Source: Pseudomonas sp. RIT-PI-AD
GTDB taxonomy: Bacteria > Pseudomonadota > Gammaproteobacteria > Pseudomonadales > Pseudomonadaceae
Direction: 5' to 3'
DNA: 50,951 nucleotides
Assembly: GCF_025642785.1 (NCBI RefSeq)
Contig: NZ_JANZKU010000029.1
Location: 1-50,951 of the forward strand
The notes under the pieces are model-generated. The model was not told the DNA's origin, searched no databases, and worked only from the letters and a program-made list of their open reading frames with translations. Positions 36,736 through 45,480 of this stretch are shown one piece after another. A program made the translations under genes and the position numbers. The number at the start of each line of letters is the position of its first letter. Position 1 is the stretch's first letter.

Positions 36736-37521
36736 ATGCGACCACTCCTTCTCTGGCTCGCCCTGAGCTTCGTGGTCCCGGCGCAGGCCGAAACCATCAG
36801 CTTGACCAACGGCGAGTGGCCGCCCTACTTCGGCCAGGACCTGCCTCACCATGGCGTGGCCTCACGGATCGTCGAGGAAGCGTTTTCTCGCGAAGGCATC
36901 GCCGTGCGGTGGGAGTTCTATCCTTGGGCGCGTGCGCTGCACCTGGCCGAACGCGGTCAACGCACCGGCACTGCTCTGTGGCTGCGCTCAGCGGAGCGCG
37001 AACGGGCCTTTCACGTCAGCGAGCCGGTGCTCGAAAGCAGCTACGTGCTGTTCCACCGCCGGGATTTCCAGTTCGACTGGAGCAGCCTCGACGACCTGTA
37101 CGGCCTGCGCCTGGGCGGCAGCCTCGGCTACGACTATGGCGACGCTTTCGAGCGGGCGGAGCGCGAGGGCCGCTTGCACATGAGCCGCCTGCGAAAGGAC
37201 CGCCAAGGGCTGGATTTGCTGGTCGCCAAGCGCATCGACGTGTTTCTCCTGGACCCCGTCGTCGGTCGCCATCTTCTTCGCAATCAGCTGGACAGCACCG
37301 CACGGGCCACCCTGACCTACCATCCGCGCGCCCTCAAGGTGGATAGCCTGCACCTGTTGCTGTCGCGCCAGGTTCCCGGCAACGCCGAGCTGCTAGCCCG
37401 CTTCAACCGGGGCCTCGCCGCGCTACGCGCCAGCGGCGAGCTGGATCGCTACCTGCAGGAGTTGCAGCGCCCCCTCGCCGAGCGCTCCCGGGTCGGTCCG
37501 GAAGGCGCCTGTACACGTTGA
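36736..37521 (+). CDS. Periplasmic solute-binding protein, family 3
   Basis: 261 residues with a Sec signal peptide cleaved near AQA-ET. The start of the mature part, ISLTNGEWPPYFG, and GVASRIVEEAFSREGI are typical of family 3 (amino-acid-type) binding proteins. No permease or ATPase genes are adjacent. Such orphan members in pseudomonads may serve a distant transporter or bind a signal. The ligand is unknown. Confidence 0.85.
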   Translation: MRPLLLWLALSFVVPAQAETISLTNGEWPPYFGQDLPHHGVASRIVEEAFSREGIAVRWEFYPWARALHLAERGQRTGTALWLRSAERERAFHVSEPVLESSYVLFHRRDFQFDWSSLDDLYGLRLGGSLGYDYGDAFERAEREGRLHMSRLRKDRQGLDLLVAKRIDVFLLDPVVGRHLLRNQLDSTARATLTYHPRALKVDSLHLLLSRQVPGNAELLARFNRGLAALRASGELDRYLQELQRPLAERSRVGPEGACTR

Positions 37522-37778
37522 TGCGCCGCCGATGCCGGCCCGAACCTTGAGCACGGTGATCCAAGGAAGCGTCTTCGTCGACCTGCCTCGCCCCTTCGCC
37601 GACGGCATGCGTGCAGCGCCGGACGCGTGTGGCCGCTCCAGCAGCGTCGGTGGCCGGCCCGGCCGCGACGGCGGGAACCTCCGTTTCGCCGGCCCAGTCA
37701 GAACCCTCGAGCCCCGTGATCCTCCCTTACCGGGGTTCCGGCCCGCCGCGCCTGGATGGCGCCTCCCTGGATGCCCCT

Positions 37779-38642
37779 ATGCCCGTACCGGATGTACGCC
37801 TCGTCAAACACCTGTTGCTGTGCCTGGGCCTGATCCTGGCCTCGGCCTGCACCCGCCTCGATCTCGCCTACCGCAATGTCGACTGGCTGGTGCCCTGGTC
37901 GCTGCGCGACTACGCCGACCTGGACAAGGCCCAGAAAGGCCGCCTGGACGCCAGCGTCAAACGCCACCTCGCCTGGCACTGCGCTCACCAGTTGCCGGCG
38001 TACGTCGATTGGCTGGGCCGGGCCCGGGACCTGAGCCAGTCCACGAAGGTCGATCCCACCCAGGTCGCCGCCCAGTTGCGGGAGATGCGCGAGGCGGTGC
38101 AGGCGGTCGCGGTGCGCATCACCCCGGATGCCATCGAGCTGGCACGCAGCCTGAGCGACGATCAGGTGGCGCAGATCGGCGTCCGACTCGACGAGGATCG
38201 CCGCAAATGGCAGGAAGACTACCTCGATCCGCCGGTGCAGGAACAGATCGAAGCCCGCGCCAAGCGCATGCAGAAACGCCTGCAAGGCTGGTTCGGCCGT
38301 TTGACCCCGGAGCAGCGGCAGCGGGTGCTCGCCTGGTCGACCGAATTGGGGGCTCAGAACAGCCTGTGGCTGGGCAATCGGGAAAACTGGCAGAAGCATT
38401 TGCGTGAGGCCCTGGCCCGCCGCGCGGACGCCGACTTCCCGGCCCAACTGACCGAGCTGCTGCAAAACCGCGAGCAGTTCTGGAGCGAGGCCTACCAGGC
38501 GTCCTTCGAGCATTCGCTGCAGGCCTTCGCCAGCCTGCTCGCCGATCTGCTCAACACCGCCGAACCCGAGCAACGCGAGCACCTGCGCCAACGCCTGGAC
38601 GAACTGCGCCAGCGCTTCGCCGACATGCCTTGCACCGCCTAG
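37779..38642 (+). CDS. DUF6279-type lipoprotein
   Basis: 287 residues from the ATG at 37779; the upstream part of the open frame is not protein-like. The signal sequence ends in LASAC, a lipobox-like site. The mature protein is almost all helical and charged, beginning CTRLDLAYRNVDWLVPWSLRDYADL, with the long helical segments common to this uncharacterised family. The function is unknown; an envelope location is likely. Confidence 0.8.
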   Translation: MPVPDVRLVKHLLLCLGLILASACTRLDLAYRNVDWLVPWSLRDYADLDKAQKGRLDASVKRHLAWHCAHQLPAYVDWLGRARDLSQSTKVDPTQVAAQLREMREAVQAVAVRITPDAIELARSLSDDQVAQIGVRLDEDRRKWQEDYLDPPVQEQIEARAKRMQKRLQGWFGRLTPEQRQRVLAWSTELGAQNSLWLGNRENWQKHLREALARRADADFPAQLTELLQNREQFWSEAYQASFEHSLQAFASLLADLLNTAEPEQREHLRQRLDELRQRFADMPCTA

Positions 38643-38832
38643 GTTCGGCGCGATCAGGTGGGAAATGGCCAGAACCCGATGGCGCCCAGGCCCATGCATT
38701 GAAGTGCCTGCGCTCAACGAGCTTAGTGAGCGCGACTCGGCGTGCCGGCCACACCACGTCGGCCGAGCCTCTCATCGAATTCCACCGGCCCTGGCTAGAC
38801 CATTCGCGCGGGAATCCGTACCGGCCCGCCCC

Positions 38833-39528
38833 TCAGATTTCCGGCAGGCGCCAGTCGATGGGCGGCAAACCCTGCTGTTCGAGGAATTTGTTGCAGCGGC
38901 TGAAATGCCCGTTGCCGAGAAACCCTCGATGCGCCGACAACGGCGAAGGGTGCGCCGAGCGCAGGATCAGGTGCTTGGTGGTGTCGATCAACCGCTCCTT
39001 GCTCTGCGCATGGGCGCCCCAGAGCAGGAACACCAGACGTGGCCGTTCGCGGCTGACCACTTCGATCACCTTGTCGGTGAAGAACTGCCAGCCCTTGGTG
39101 GCATGGGAACCGGCACGCGCCTGTTCCACGGTCAGCGAGGTGTTCAGCAACAGCACGCCCTGCTCGGCCCAGTGCTGCAGGCAACCGTGTCGCGGCGGGT
39201 CGATGTTCAGGTCGCGCTTGAGCTCCTTGTAGATGTTCTGCAAGGAGGGCGGCACCGGCACGCCCGGTTGTACCGAAAAGCACAGGCCATGGGCCTGGCC
39301 GGGACCGTGGTAGGGGTCCTGGCCGAGGATCACCACCTCGACCTTGTCCAGGGGAGTCGAATTGAGCGCGTTGAAGATCATCGGCCCCGGCGGGTAGATC
39401 ACCTTGCCCGCGGCTTTCTCCTGCAGCAGGAACGCCCGCAGTTCATGCATATAGGGCTTGTCGAACTCCTCGCGCAGGGCGTCCTTCCAACCCGGTTCGA
39501 GTTTGATACGATCGTCGCTGGTGGTCAT
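38833..39528 (-). CDS. ung: Uracil-DNA glycosylase
   Basis: 231 residues. It removes uracil from DNA to start base excision repair. The water-activating motif [14 protein letters not shown], the uracil-binding [12 protein letters not shown] and the minor-groove loop [11 protein letters not shown] are intact. It is divergent from the second HDOD gene, 79 bp apart. Confidence 0.98.
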   Translation of the reverse strand: MTTSDDRIKLEPGWKDALREEFDKPYMHELRAFLLQEKAAGKVIYPPGPMIFNALNSTPLDKVEVVILGQDPYHGPGQAHGLCFSVQPGVPVPPSLQNIYKELKRDLNIDPPRHGCLQHWAEQGVLLLNTSLTVEQARAGSHATKGWQFFTDKVIEVVSRERPRLVFLLWGAHAQSKERLIDTTKHLILRSAHPSPLSAHRGFLGNGHFSRCNKFLEQQGLPPIDWRLPEI

Positions 39529-39607
39529 GGCGCAACCCGTCTGTACATGGCCGCCGCACCCTAGAAAAGCCCGTCCGGCTTGTCAATCCAAGAGTCTCGC
39601 CCGGTTC

Positions 39608-40495
39608 ATGAACAGCACGCCCCCGCCTTCCGCCGACAGCCTGCGCTTCGCCCTCTACACGCGCTTCCTCAAAGGCGAGGCGAAGATCCCGCAGATGCCG
39701 GAAAACGCCCTGCGTATCCGCCGCCTGCTGGACGACCCGCGTACCTCCCTGGAACACCTGAGCCGGGTGATCAATGGCGACCCGCCCCTGGCCGCCTACC
39801 TGATGCAGTTCGCCGACAGCCCCTTGCTGAAGAGCGCCCGCGCCTGCAACAGCCTGCGCGACGTGCTGGGTCGCCTGGGCACGCTGCGGCTGAACAACCT
39901 GATCCTCGGCTTCAGCGTACGCAACCTGTTCATCAGCAAGGAGCTGCCGTTGCAGAAGGTCTTCCGCGCCCGCTGGAAAGCCTCCCTCGAACGCGCTGCG
40001 TACTGTGCCTGCCTGGCCGCGCGGGGCAATCTGGTGAATGTCGACGACGCCCTGCTGGCAGGCCTGCTGCAAGACATCGGCAGCTTGCCGCTGCTGGCGG
40101 AACTGGAGCGCTGGCCGGAATTCCCCCGCGACGAGCCGGCATTGCAGGCGCTGTGCAACGAGCTGTCGGGACCGGTCGGGGTGGTGATCCTCACCGCCTG
40201 GAAACAAACGCCGGCGATGGTGGAGGTCGCCCGCCAGCGAACCGACTGGGCTCGCCAGCACCCCGTCGCCGACCTGGCCGATTTGGTGCAGGTGGCCAGC
40301 CTGTTGCAGTGGCAGCCCCCCGCCAGCGCGCCCCCGGTGTTGCAATCGCCCGCCTTCCAGCGGTTGTTCCCGGAGGTCGGCGAATCCGCCGACGCCCGCG
40401 CCGCGCTGCTCGGGCAACTGGCGGACGACGCCACGCTGTGGCTCAAGCTGCTCGGCGCCAAGGCGCCCGCGAGAGCCGCCCGCCCAGCCTCCTGA
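39608..40495 (+). CDS. HDOD-domain protein (second copy in the region)
   Basis: 295 residues from the ATG at 39608. HDOD features are KIPQMPENALRIRRLLDDPRTSLEHLSRVI, FADSPLLKSA, LLAGLLQDIGSLPLLAELE and the later helical part. It lacks a receiver, GGDEF or EAL domain. It is distinct in sequence from the HDOD protein at 35775. The signalling role is unknown. Confidence 0.88.
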   Translation: MNSTPPPSADSLRFALYTRFLKGEAKIPQMPENALRIRRLLDDPRTSLEHLSRVINGDPPLAAYLMQFADSPLLKSARACNSLRDVLGRLGTLRLNNLILGFSVRNLFISKELPLQKVFRARWKASLERAAYCACLAARGNLVNVDDALLAGLLQDIGSLPLLAELERWPEFPRDEPALQALCNELSGPVGVVILTAWKQTPAMVEVARQRTDWARQHPVADLADLVQVASLLQWQPPASAPPVLQSPAFQRLFPEVGESADARAALLGQLADDATLWLKLLGAKAPARAARPAS

Positions 40496-40678
40496 GCCCC
40501 GCGCCGCGTCGATCGCCTCCTGCGGCAGGCGCGCGCCCCTCTGGCACCGCTCCCCCCGCTGGGCGCGAATCGGCAGAACGGCCCGGCCTCCCGCGCGGTC
40601 AAGGTTAAAGACACCCGCTGCGCGAGGCGCCTGGCGCATCCCGCCGCGGCGAATTCGACTCCCAGGCGGCGAGGCCCC

Positions 40679-41833
40679 ATGGACTACCCACTCGATCACC
40701 CACGACGACTCCGTGCGGAAGACGCCCGCGTCTTCGCCCGACAGGAACTGGCGCCCCACGCCGACGACTGGGACCGCGACGGACACTTTCCGATCAAGAC
40801 GCTGGCACGCGCCGCCGAACGCGGCTATCTCGGCCTGCTGGCGAGCCCCGAGCGGGACGGCCAGGGCCTGCCCATGCTCGACAGCCTGCTGGTGCTGGAA
40901 GCCCTGGCAGGGGGCTGCGCGGCGAGCGCCATCTTCATCGGCCTGCACAACCTGGCCCTGTGGACGCTGGAAAACTTCGCCGAACCGGCGCTCAAGGCCC
41001 ATTGGTCGCCGCGTCTGGCCAGGAGCGAACTGCTGGCGAGCTACTGCTTCTCCCCGACCGTGCCGGTGCCTGCGCAGGGCGAAACCGGGCTGAGCGCACG
41101 CCGCGACGGCGAAGGCTATCGCCTGGACGGCTGCCTGGAACGGGTCTGCGGCGCCGGCGCCTGCGACGTGCTGATAGTCCAAGCGAGGCTCGCCGGCAAC
41201 GACGATGGCGCTTCCTCGTCCTTCCTGCTGCCGGCCGGCCTGGATGGCCTGGGCTACGGCGCGGAGGCCGCGAAAACCGGCTGGCGAGCCCTGCCGATCC
41301 GCTCCGTCCGCCTGGAAAACCTCTACCTGCCGGCCGACCATCGCCTCGGCGCGGAAGGCCAGGGCGCGCGGCAGGCCCAAGCGGTCATTCAGCGCGCGCA
41401 CCTGCTCGAGGCCGGCGTCGGCCTGGGTACCGCCCATGGCGCCCTGGCCCTCACCCTGCGCCATCTGCGCGAGCGGCGTCAGCCGGGGCGACCCCTGGCC
41501 GGGCTGGAACCGACCCACTCACCGGTGAGCGACCTGTACGCCGGGCTCTGCGCCAGCCGCCAACTCGTTCACCTCGCGGCCCGGCGCCTGGACGAACACC
41601 AGCCCCAGGCCGCGCTGGCTTGCGCCCTGGCCGCGCGTTTCGCCGGCGCACGCAGCCGGGCGCTGTGCGAGGAGGCCGTGGGCCTGCACCAGCGCTACGG
41701 CTACCTCGCCGACCACAGCCTGGAGCGCCATGTCCGCGACAGCGCCATGGCCCTGGGCATCGACACGGACGCAGCCGCTCTGGAAACGGAAATCGCCGGG
41801 TTGTTCCAGGCGCAGGAAGAACCCCTCGAATAG
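40679..41833 (+). CDS. Acyl-CoA dehydrogenase-like flavoprotein with altered base position
   Basis: 384 residues, usual family length. N-terminal helical domain with DARVFARQELAPHADDWDRDGHFP, then the beta domain (SYCFSPTVP, LDGCLERVCGAGACDVLIV) and the C-terminal helical bundle ending GLHQRYGYLADHSLERHVRDS. In classic enzymes the catalytic Glu follows in an IYEGT motif; here the aligned sequence reads LGIDTDAAA, so an Asp may replace it. It corresponds in position to the acyl-CoA dehydrogenase gene near DspI in P. aeruginosa. The ATG at 40679 fits the family start. The substrate is unknown. Confidence 0.88.
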   Translation: MDYPLDHPRRLRAEDARVFARQELAPHADDWDRDGHFPIKTLARAAERGYLGLLASPERDGQGLPMLDSLLVLEALAGGCAASAIFIGLHNLALWTLENFAEPALKAHWSPRLARSELLASYCFSPTVPVPAQGETGLSARRDGEGYRLDGCLERVCGAGACDVLIVQARLAGNDDGASSSFLLPAGLDGLGYGAEAAKTGWRALPIRSVRLENLYLPADHRLGAEGQGARQAQAVIQRAHLLEAGVGLGTAHGALALTLRHLRERRQPGRPLAGLEPTHSPVSDLYAGLCASRQLVHLAARRLDEHQPQAALACALAARFAGARSRALCEEAVGLHQRYGYLADHSLERHVRDSAMALGIDTDAAALETEIAGLFQAQEEPLE

Positions 41834-41948
41834 CGTCCCGTGGAGCGTTACCCTCGGGGATCGCGGGCTCGCCAGCGGGCCCGCATTCCACCGGCGCGCG
41901 CGGCCAAGTCCGAGCGGCGCGCGCGACGTCACGACCAGGAGGAAAACC

Positions 41949-42767
41949 ATGAACACGGCCGTCGAAGCCTATACCCCCGGACCGTTCGACCTGACCCACA
42001 AACTCACCGTGGAAAAGCACGGCCACACCGCCCTGCTGACCATCAATCACCCGCCCGCCAACACCTGGGACCGGGAATCGCTGATCGGCCTGCGCCAGTT
42101 GGTCGAGCACCTCAACCGCGACGATGACATCTACGCCCTGGTGATCACCGGGCAAGGCGAGAAGTTCTTCAGTGCCGGCGCCGACCTCAAGTTGTTCGCC
42201 GACGGCGACAAGGCCCGCGCCCGGGAAATGGCGCGGCGCTTCGGCGAGGCCTTCGAGGCGCTGCGGGACTTCCGCGGCGTGTCCATCGCCGCGATCAACG
42301 GCTATGCCATGGGCGGCGGCCTGGAGTGCGCCCTGGCCTGCGATATCCGCATCGTCGAGCGCCAGGCGCAACTGGCCTTGCCCGAGGCCAGCGTCGGCCT
42401 GTTGCCCTGCGCCGGCGGCACCCAGGCGTTGCCCTGGCTGGTGGGCGAAGGCTGGGCCAAGCGCATGATCCTCTGTGGCGAACGGGTCGATGCCGACACC
42501 GCGCTGCGCATCGGCCTGGTGGAGCAGGTGGTGGACGCCGGCGAAGCCAGGGGCGCCGCCCTGTTGCTGGCGGCCAAGGTGGCCCGGCAGAGCCCGGTGG
42601 CGGTGCGCGCGATCAAACCGCTGATCCAGGGCGCCCGCGAGCGCGGGCCGAGCGCCTGGCTGCCGGAGGAGCGCGAGCGCTTCGTCGACCTGTTCGAAGC
42701 CGAGGACACCCGCGAAGGGGTCAACGCTTTCCTGGAAAAACGCGACCCGCACTGGCGCAACCGGTGA
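41949..42767 (+). CDS. Enoyl-CoA hydratase, DspI-like
   Basis: 272 residues from the ATG at 41949, 7 bp after AGGAGGAAA. The crotonase fold carries the two catalytic Glu positions: AMGGGLECALACD and LPEASVGLLPCAGG, with the oxyanion-hole AGADLK segment. By position and similarity it matches P. aeruginosa PA0745 (DspI), the enoyl-CoA hydratase required for cis-2-decenoic acid, a biofilm-dispersion signal. That function is inferred by orthology; general fatty-acid or amino-acid catabolism is also possible. It follows the acyl-CoA dehydrogenase by 115 bp. Confidence 0.9.
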   Translation: MNTAVEAYTPGPFDLTHKLTVEKHGHTALLTINHPPANTWDRESLIGLRQLVEHLNRDDDIYALVITGQGEKFFSAGADLKLFADGDKARAREMARRFGEAFEALRDFRGVSIAAINGYAMGGGLECALACDIRIVERQAQLALPEASVGLLPCAGGTQALPWLVGEGWAKRMILCGERVDADTALRIGLVEQVVDAGEARGAALLLAAKVARQSPVAVRAIKPLIQGARERGPSAWLPEERERFVDLFEAEDTREGVNAFLEKRDPHWRNR

Positions 42768-42975
42768 GCCCGACCCTCGCGCGCTGCCGGCAACCCGTGC
42801 CGACCGGCGTCGGCCGGGAACCCGGGTCGCCGGCGCGCCGAGGACGCGACGAGCGCCCGGTGACGTCGCCGCGGAAACGCCGACGATCCGCCATCACCGG
42901 ATGCGCGCAGCCGGCGCTCGCCGCCGTCCCTATCCTTTTCGCCAAGGGCGCATCCGCGCGCCCGGAGAGTCGCCC

Positions 42976-44079
42976 ATGAACCTGCATTTCGAAGAACGCC
43001 CGGCCCAGGATGGCATGCGCCTGGGCATCGCCACCCTGGACGCTCCAGCCAGCCTGAATGCCCTGACCCTGCCGATGATCCAGGGCCTGGACAGCCGCCT
43101 GGTGGCCTGGGCCGAGGACCCCGGCATTGCCTGCGTGGTCTTGCGCGGCAACGGCGACAAGGCATTCTGCGCCGGCGGCGACGTGCGCAAGCTGGTGGAG
43201 GCCTGCCGTCAGCACCCGGCGGAGGTGCCGCCGCTGGCGGCGCGCTTCTTCGCCGACGAATACCGCCTCGACCATCGCATCCATACCTATCCGAAACCCC
43301 TGTTGTGCTGGGCCCACGGCCATGTGCTGGGCGGTGGCATGGGCCTGCTGCAGGGCGCCAGCGTGCGCATCGTCACGCCCAGCAGCCGCCTGGGCATGCC
43401 GGAAATCAACATCGGCCTGTACCCGGACGTCGGCGCCAGCCGTTTCCTTTCGCGCCTGCCCGGCAAGCTCGGCCTGTTCCTCGGCCTCACCGGCAGCCCG
43501 ATCAACGCCCGCGACGCCCTCGACCTGGATCTGGCCGACCGTTTTCTACGGGACGATCAGCAGGAACGCCTGCTCGACGGACTGGTGCAGCTCAACTGGC
43601 AGGAGCGCCCGCGGGCGCAGGTCGACAGCCTGCTCAAGGCCCTGGCCCACGAGGCCCGCGCGGCCTTGCCGGACGCCCAGTGGCTGCCGCGCCGGGAACG
43701 CCTGGACGAGTTGCTCGACGTAACTGACGCGGCCTCCGCCTGGCACGCCATCCTGGGGTTGCGCGACGATGCCGACCCGCTGCTGGCGCGCGCGGCCAAG
43801 ACCCTCGCCGGCGGCTGCCCGGTGACCGCGTGCCTGGTCTGGGAGCAGATCCGTCGCGCCAAGCCGCTGTCCCTGGCCGAGGTGTTCCGCATGGAATACG
43901 CCATGAGCCTGAACTGCTGCCGCCATCCGGATTTTCCCGAAGGGGTTCGCGCGCGCCTGTTGGACAAGGACCAGGCGCCGCGCTGGCACTGGCCGGATAT
44001 CGACAGCGTGCCCGGCGCGGTGGTCGAGGCGCACTTCGAAGCGACTTGGGACGGCCCGCACCCGCTGGCGGACCTCTAG
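42976..44079 (+). CDS. Crotonase-fold 3-hydroxyisobutyryl-CoA hydrolase-like protein
   Basis: 367 residues, longer than hydratases as in the ECH_2/HIBCH group, from the ATG at 42976. The hydrolase-type residues are in MPEINIGLYPDVGASRFLSRLPG (Glu and Asp), with FCAGGDVRKL and HGHVLGGGMGL forming the CoA and oxyanion sites. The C-terminal part has FRMEYAMSLNC and HPDFPEGVRARLLDKD typical of the group. It may act in valine degradation or with the neighbouring acyl-CoA enzymes. It is the last gene of the 40.7-44.1 kb set. Confidence 0.9.
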   Translation: MNLHFEERPAQDGMRLGIATLDAPASLNALTLPMIQGLDSRLVAWAEDPGIACVVLRGNGDKAFCAGGDVRKLVEACRQHPAEVPPLAARFFADEYRLDHRIHTYPKPLLCWAHGHVLGGGMGLLQGASVRIVTPSSRLGMPEINIGLYPDVGASRFLSRLPGKLGLFLGLTGSPINARDALDLDLADRFLRDDQQERLLDGLVQLNWQERPRAQVDSLLKALAHEARAALPDAQWLPRRERLDELLDVTDAASAWHAILGLRDDADPLLARAAKTLAGGCPVTACLVWEQIRRAKPLSLAEVFRMEYAMSLNCCRHPDFPEGVRARLLDKDQAPRWHWPDIDSVPGAVVEAHFEATWDGPHPLADL

Positions 44080-44106
44080 CCCGCTCGCGGAGGCCGGGCG
44101 GTCGCC

Positions 44107-45480
44107 TCAGCGTTCGCGCAGGGCTTCGGCCTTGGCGCGGATGATGGGCTTGAGCAGGTAGCTGAGAATGGTCTTCTTGCCGGTGATGATGTCCACCGTG
44201 GCGACCATCCCGGGGATGATCAGCAGCGGGTGCTCGTCGGTCCCCAACTGGCTGCGGTCGGTGCGCAGCTTGATCAGGTAGAAGCTGTTGCCTTCCTCGT
44301 CGGTGACGGTGTCCGCGCCGATCTGTTCGAGCTTGGCCTGCAGGCCGCCGTAGATGGTGTAGTCATAGGCGGTGAACTTGACCACGGCCTGCTGGCCGGG
44401 ATGCAGGAAGGCGATGTCCTGGGGACGGATACGTGCCTCCACCAGCAGGTTCTCGCCCAGGGGCACGATTTCCACCAGGTCGCTGCCCGGCTGGATCACG
44501 CCGCCGATGGTGTTCACCAGCAATTGCTTGACGATCCCGCGTACCGGCGAGGTGACTAACGTCCGGCTGACCCGGTCCGACAACGCCTTGCCGGTGGCCT
44601 CGGCCTTGCTCAGGTCGGTGCGCGCCTCGTTCAACTGGCCGAGGGCCTCGCTGCGGAACCGGCTGCGGGTCTCCTCCACCTTGCGTTCCACTTCCTTGAT
44701 CGCCGCCTGGGCGCGCGGAATCGCCAGGCTGGTGGCGTCCAACTGGCCACGGTTCTCCACCTCGGCGCGCTTCAGACGCAGCACTTCCACACGGGAAATC
44801 GCGCCCTCGGCCACCAGCGGCTCGGACATCTCGATCTCCTGGCGCAGCAGCGCCAGGCTATGGCGGTACTGTTCCTGCTTGGAGACGAACTCGCGCAACT
44901 CCTGCTGGCGTTGCACCAGTTGTTGCTCGATGCCCGCCACCTCGTCCCGCAACTGCTGCTGGCGGCTCTGGAACAATGCCTCCTCGCTGGCCGCCAGACC
45001 CGGCGCGGAGGTTCGCGCCGCCTCGGGGAACTGCAACGGGCGCCCCTCCACTTCGGCGGACAACCGCTCCACCCGCAGCAGCATGGCCAAGCGATCGGCC
45101 TCGGTCTCGCCGACATTGGAAACGAACCGGGTGTCGTCCAACCGCAACAGCGGATCGCCCGCCTCCACCACCTGCCCTTCGCGGACGAACAGCTCGGCGA
45201 CGATGCCGCCTTCGAGGTTCTGCACCTTCTGCAATTTCGACGAGGGGATCGCCTTGCCGTCGCCGCGGGTGACCTCATCGATCACCGCGAAATGCGCCCA
45301 GCCGAACATGAACAGGAAAAACGCCAGGAGCACCCAGATGGTCGCCCGCACCAACCGTGGCGCATCCTCCATCAGGGCTTTCTTCACCTCCGGCAAGGGT
45401 TGCCCGGCGAGGGCTTCGCGCGCGGCGAAATAGCCGGACTGGCCGGCATCGCGGTCGATCTTGCGGACCTCACGAGACAC
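44107..45480 (-). CDS. Type I secretion periplasmic adaptor (HlyD/LapC family)
   Basis: 457 residues. A short cytoplasmic N-terminus precedes one transmembrane helix (TIWVLLAFFLFMFGWAHFAV). A lipoyl-type half motif follows (NLEGGIVAELFVREGQVVEAGDPLLRLDD), then a long coiled coil (about 130-310) and the second half with GVIQPGSDLVEIVP and TGKKTILSYLLKPI at the end. It links the ABC transporter to the outer-membrane channel. It overlaps the ABC gene by 11 bp and is third in the tolC-abc-hlyD series that faces away from the adhesin gene. Confidence 0.95.
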   Translation of the reverse strand: MSREVRKIDRDAGQSGYFAAREALAGQPLPEVKKALMEDAPRLVRATIWVLLAFFLFMFGWAHFAVIDEVTRGDGKAIPSSKLQKVQNLEGGIVAELFVREGQVVEAGDPLLRLDDTRFVSNVGETEADRLAMLLRVERLSAEVEGRPLQFPEAARTSAPGLAASEEALFQSRQQQLRDEVAGIEQQLVQRQQELREFVSKQEQYRHSLALLRQEIEMSEPLVAEGAISRVEVLRLKRAEVENRGQLDATSLAIPRAQAAIKEVERKVEETRSRFRSEALGQLNEARTDLSKAEATGKALSDRVSRTLVTSPVRGIVKQLLVNTIGGVIQPGSDLVEIVPLGENLLVEARIRPQDIAFLHPGQQAVVKFTAYDYTIYGGLQAKLEQIGADTVTDEEGNSFYLIKLRTDRSQLGTDEHPLLIIPGMVATVDIITGKKTILSYLLKPIIRAKAEALRER

